Source: JANXQG01 sp963824275
Lineage (GTDB): Bacteria > Planctomycetota > Planctomycetia > Pirellulales > Thermoguttaceae
Direction: 5' to 3'
DNA length: 64,000 nucleotides
Assembly: GCA_963824275.1 (NCBI GenBank)
Contig: CAWGOT010000003.1
Span: forward strand, 2,728,001 to 2,792,000
The position numbers were made by a program, and so were the translations under genes. The notes beneath the pieces are model-generated. The model did not search any database and was not told where the DNA came from. It saw only the letters and a program-made list of their open reading frames with translations. Position 1 is the first letter of the stretch. Each line of letters opens with the position of its first letter. Positions 60,954 to 64,000 of this stretch are shown one piece after another.

Positions 60954-62851
60954 GGTTCCACGACAATATCCAGCGGCGAGGCGAAGACGCTCGTTTTCGG
61001 GTCCCCATCGCCGACACCGATGACTTGCAGCCGCACCGGACCCACGCCAAGCACGTTCGCCGGAATCTCCACCTGGCCGTCGTCGCCGGTGATGGTCCGC
61101 AGCAGACGCGTGCAGCGGAAGACTTGAATGCTCGTCGATTTGGGAGAATTGGCCGTGATGACCAGCGCCTTCCTTACCGACACCACCTTCTCCGGCGAGC
61201 AGGTTGCGCGGATCGTGCGCTGGTGATTGGCGCTGGTAAAAGGAATGATCGTCTCGCCGCGGCAGGGCACGGGGCCCTTCGACGCTGCGACCACGCGAAG
61301 CTCGTCGGCGCCGTCGGCAATCAACGCCGTATCGACGGCCAGCGTACCTTCCGGCGGACAGTCGCGAATTCTCACGCCGTCGAGGATCATCTCGAAATGC
61401 TCGGCTACAACACCGCCGGCAAAACGGGCCTTGGGAGCGACCTTGATCGGGCCGTGGACGGTCTCGCCGGCCGTCAAGCCCGCAACCGTGATTTCAGGGA
61501 TGTTCGCCCAGGGGCGGCAGAGCGGATCGCCCACGATCAGCAATTGATAAGGGCAGAGCAAGGACTGGTAGTACGACTCGGCCACCGTGCAGCCGCGGGC
61601 GTAATGCACCTGCATCATGGGGGAGGGAAACTTGTTCGCGATGGCATAGGGTTCGGTCACGGTGCCGCTGGAGGCCGCGGCCCCGTAACGAAGCCATTCG
61701 GAGAGCGGCGTCTGGCCGGCGCCGGCGTGCAGGTCGCCGCCGAAGCTGGTGAAATGCTCGCAGATCGCGCCCGGCAGGATCGTGCTGTGCGAGGCCTTCC
61801 AATCGAAGTCGGCGATGCCCAGCATCGCCCCTTGAACGTCCTTTTTTTCCGTCGGCATCGTGCCCTCGACGATCACGGCGGCCACACCCAGGGCATTCAG
61901 TTTTTGAATCGCGTCCGGAAATCCGCCCTGGCGGGTGCGGGAGCGAACGTCGCCATTTTGCACGAAGTAAATGGTGCCGCGGGGATGCGTGCCGTCGGCC
62001 TTGGCACTCCGCTCCAGGTAGCTGACCACTTCGGTCTGCGAATTGCCGCGGCCGGCCGTCACGCCCAGCATCATCGACAATACGTAGTGCCGCCCAGGAC
62101 CGCTTACCACTTCGCCGTGCGGACCATAGGACGCCGTGCTGGAGAAGGCCAAGGTCGGCTCCTTGGCCTGTTCCGGCGCGCCGGTGCGGGTGTACCAATT
62201 GCATTGGGGATGGACATAGAATGCGCCGCTGAGCACCGGTTCCCACAGATAGGTCAGCCCGTTGATGGAGGCCACCGGAGTAATATAGGTCGTCCACGAC
62301 GGCGGCTTGGCGGGCGACTTCTCCTCGGTTTTCCCCTGTTCCTGCTTCCCCGCATCCTGTTTTGCAGCATCCTTTTTCGCCTGTTCCCGTTTGGCAGCAT
62401 CCTGCTTCGCCTGTTCCTGTTTCTCCGTCGCGGCGATGAACCGCTTGAGGTCCTCGTCGATGCGAATGCCCCAGGGGAAATCGCTGGAGTAGACGATGAA
62501 GTCGATCTGCCGCCCTGGGATCGGCTGGCCGCGATTCGGCCGCATCGCGGCAAGAAGCACGGGCTTGAGAATCTTCTCCCGAAACGTGTCAACGTCGGTA
62601 TTCTCCTGCTTGGGGTCCCAGTCGAGGAAGAGGAAATTGTTGGGTGGAATGTGCCGCAACTGGGCGTAGTAATTCCCAATGCACAAGGAATCGGAGCTCA
62701 GCGGATTGATCACCAGCAAGACGTTTTCCGGTCCACCGGTTGCCAGCCCCCGGCTGGCGGCCGCGAGGGAAATCGTCAGACCCAAGAGCACGGACGCCAA
62801 TCGAAATACCGGTTGGGGACAAACGGACAGGCAGCGGGCAGGATAATGCAT
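60950..62851 (-). CDS. TIGR03790-family exported protein
   Basis: Intact, about 633 residues from ATG 62851 (an in-frame start at 62911 would place extra residues before the signal peptide). Signal sequence 'VFRLASVLLGLTISLAAASR'. 'VLLVINPLSSDSLCIGNYYA' then 'LRHIPPNNFLFLDWD' is the family pattern (nVlvv.N..s..s..ia.yYa..R.IP..n...). A Lys/Gln/Ala-rich low-complexity insert (codons around 62290-62430) separates the first and second parts. 'YIPASGIIVEGTMPTEKKD'-type segment and 'YYQSLLCPYQLLIVGDPLCR' follow. The function of this planctomycete and verrucomicrobial family is unknown; it is likely periplasmic. Confidence 0.78.
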   Translation of the reverse strand: MHYPARCLSVCPQPVFRLASVLLGLTISLAAASRGLATGGPENVLLVINPLSSDSLCIGNYYAQLRHIPPNNFLFLDWDPKQENTDVDTFREKILKPVLLAAMRPNRGQPIPGRQIDFIVYSSDFPWGIRIDEDLKRFIAATEKQEQAKQDAAKREQAKKDAAKQDAGKQEQGKTEEKSPAKPPSWTTYITPVASINGLTYLWEPVLSGAFYVHPQCNWYTRTGAPEQAKEPTLAFSSTASYGPHGEVVSGPGRHYVLSMMLGVTAGRGNSQTEVVSYLERSAKADGTHPRGTIYFVQNGDVRSRTRQGGFPDAIQKLNALGVAAVIVEGTMPTEKKDVQGAMLGIADFDWKASHSTILPGAICEHFTSFGGDLHAGAGQTPLSEWLRYGAAASSGTVTEPYAIANKFPSPMMQVHYARGCTVAESYYQSLLCPYQLLIVGDPLCRPWANIPEITVAGLTAGETVHGPIKVAPKARFAGGVVAEHFEMILDGVRIRDCPPEGTLAVDTALIADGADELRVVAASKGPVPCRGETIIPFTSANHQRTIRATCSPEKVVSVRKALVITANSPKSTSIQVFRCTRLLRTITGDDGQVEIPANVLGVGPVRLQVIGVGDGDPKTSVFASPLDIVVEP

Positions 62852-62996
62852 GTCGCGGCGGGCAAGAGGTGTGAAAAAAGCGTCCTCGGGCGAAAGGCAC
62901 TTGGACGCCACTCTTGATCATACGGCCCATGCACAGAATTGGACAGAGGGCGGCGGACGGCACACGGAGTGTGCCTGCTACTTTGGAGCCCGGTCC

Positions 62997-63758
62997 TTAC
63001 CGCACGGCTGGTGGCGGCTGCCCGGCCACTACCGGTTGCGTAGCGCCTGGCGGGGGCGGAAGGGCCAACGGCTGCTGCGCCAGGCTCCGCTGCAATGCGG
63101 AGACGCGGGCTGCCACGTCGGCCTGTGCGGGGTCAATGGCCAGCGAACGCTGGTAGTTGACCAAGGCCTGCTGGTAGTCTCCCGTATCCTCGCGGACTTT
63201 GCCGAAGGCAGCCCACTGCCGGGCGTCACCCGGATTGCGCTGCACGGCTTCGGCCAGGGTGTTGGCCGCCGCTTCCTTGTTGCCGAACTCGGTATACAGT
63301 CGGGCCAGTTCCATCCGCGGCTCGGCCAGCGACGGCGATTGGGCGGCCCAGTTCTGGATCAGCGCAAAGGCCTTGTCGCTGTGATTTTCTTCGATATACA
63401 GCACGGCCAGTCCCCGATGGCAATCGCGATGATTCGGATTGCGCTCCAGGCACTGGAGGTAGCAGGTCTCGGCCTGTTTCAGGCTGGCGGGCTGATCAGG
63501 GCGGAGTTGTCCCAGCCGATGGTAGGTTGCGCCGAGATTGTAATAGCCGTCGGCATTGCTGGGATCGGCGTAGGTTGCCTCCTGGAACTTCTGCAAGGCA
63601 TCCTGGTACCGGCCTTGCTGGAAGAGCGTCACGCCGTCCGCGTTGCGACTGTTGGCGACGAAGTTGGTGCAGCCGCCCGCCATCGTCAGGCCGGCGGCCG
63701 CCAACATCACGGCGATGCGCAAGGATCGGTTCCCCACGGTTTTACCTGCCCTAGCCAT
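62997..63758 (-). CDS. TPR-repeat lipoprotein
   Basis: Intact, 253 residues from ATG 63758. Lipobox 'LTMAGGCTN'. About four to five TPR units: 'GVTLFQQGRYQDALQKFQEA', 'YYNLGATYHRLGQL', 'AVLYIEENHSDKAFALIQNW', 'AAFGKVREDTGDYQQALVNY'. A proline-rich tail ends the protein ('PLALPPPPGATQPVV'). A membrane-anchored scaffold for protein complexes; partners unknown. The next gene upstream on the same strand ends 110 bases before the start. Confidence 0.85.
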   Translation of the reverse strand: MARAGKTVGNRSLRIAVMLAAAGLTMAGGCTNFVANSRNADGVTLFQQGRYQDALQKFQEATYADPSNADGYYNLGATYHRLGQLRPDQPASLKQAETCYLQCLERNPNHRDCHRGLAVLYIEENHSDKAFALIQNWAAQSPSLAEPRMELARLYTEFGNKEAAANTLAEAVQRNPGDARQWAAFGKVREDTGDYQQALVNYQRSLAIDPAQADVAARVSALQRSLAQQPLALPPPPGATQPVVAGQPPPAVR

Positions 63759-63867
63759 GTCCCATGCAGCCTTCTGGGGCGGACGTCGCACCAGACCACT
63801 ACAATCCGTGGGGGAAAATAGCGATCCCAGGCATTTCACGCAAGAGAGATTTGGGCAGTTTTTTTCC

Positions 63868-64000
63868 TCAAACCGCCTGCTCGGCACTTACCGTGGGGAC
63901 GGCAGCCGGCGCGGGCAACGGCACAACCGTGGGCAACTCCGCCCGCTTCTCGTAGCCCAAAGCCTTGAAGACCTCGAGGATTTCGCTGCACGTCGGGAAC
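63868..64000 (-). CDS. 3' end of a gene continuing beyond the window
   Basis: The last 43 codons on the minus strand: 'FPTCSEILEVFKALGYEKR' then a Pro/Ala/Val tail ending '...PTVSAEQAV'. The frame is open to the edge and stops at 63868-63870. Too short to assign; 'PTCSEILEVFKALGY' is a conserved-looking segment. The gene is in the same direction as the TPR lipoprotein and may be in its operon. Confidence 0.65.
   Translation of the reverse strand, partial: FPTCSEILEVFKALGYEKRAELPTVVPLPAPAAVPTVSAEQAV

Noticed and set aside
61025..62917. 630-codon plus-strand frame opposite the TIGR03790 gene
   Set aside because: Shadow frame; the minus strand has signal peptide and family motifs.

Overview
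The window looks like chromosomal DNA of a planctomycete, probably related to Pirellulales. The reasons are a 1168-residue surface protein with the phylum's N-terminal motif 'RVESLEKRTMLAA', a DUF1559 protein, an SHD1 domain, a TIGR03790-type protein, an ISAzo13-family element, many small Uma2/DUF4058/nucleotidyltransferase genes, and several families of long REP-like hairpins. G+C is high except in a few repeats. No tRNA, rRNA or CRISPR array was seen.

About half of the larger genes are split by one to five small frameshifts, while others are intact (glgX, larE, tadA, hemW, Uma2, DUF4058, the surface protein, TIGR03790). Where a break can be pinned down it usually lies in a G/C run or a GC dinucleotide repeat. 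Most are therefore probably indel errors of the assembly. Each broken gene is annotated here as one locus with its approximate break points.

Layout. (1) 1-8900 is an accessory, defence-like region. It holds a GHKL ATPase, a divergent receiver-like protein, a Vsr endonuclease, an HNH endonuclease and a second vsr whose central 131 bp is inverted between 7-bp inverted repeats. A graveyard of gene fragments follows (RNase Z 3' copy, GIY-YIG-like, AHSA1-like, DUF4058), around an intact RNase Z-like gene and a YdeI-like gene. (2) 8897-15120 is a minus-strand operon: a tricorn-type protease, an unknown protein, and a membrane protein that appears to join methyltransferase, PAP2 and Lgt-like parts. 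(3) 15552-23657 is a giant lipoprotein with three propeller/Ig units, an SHD1 domain and a TPR-like tail, split by an ISAzo13-family element. (4) 23719-34667 holds hemW, lepA, a cupin/aldo-keto reductase pair and several toxin-antitoxin-like or orphan small genes. (5) 34812-49232 is an alpha-glucan locus: a plant-like glucan, water dikinase with two CBM45-like modules, three tandem GT4-like proteins (two lacking catalytic motifs, one fused to DUF4912), a GH57 branching enzyme and a GlgX debranching enzyme, plus a sugar isomerase. (6) 49348-64000 holds a Prc-like protein without its protease domain, a DUF1559/STN protein, the surface protein, larE, tadA, TIGR03790, a TPR lipoprotein and the end of one more gene.

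The strongest points for follow-up are the inverted segment in the second vsr with the ATPase/receiver/Vsr/HNH cluster around it, and the glucan-phosphorylating locus with its two motif-less glycosyltransferase paralogues.
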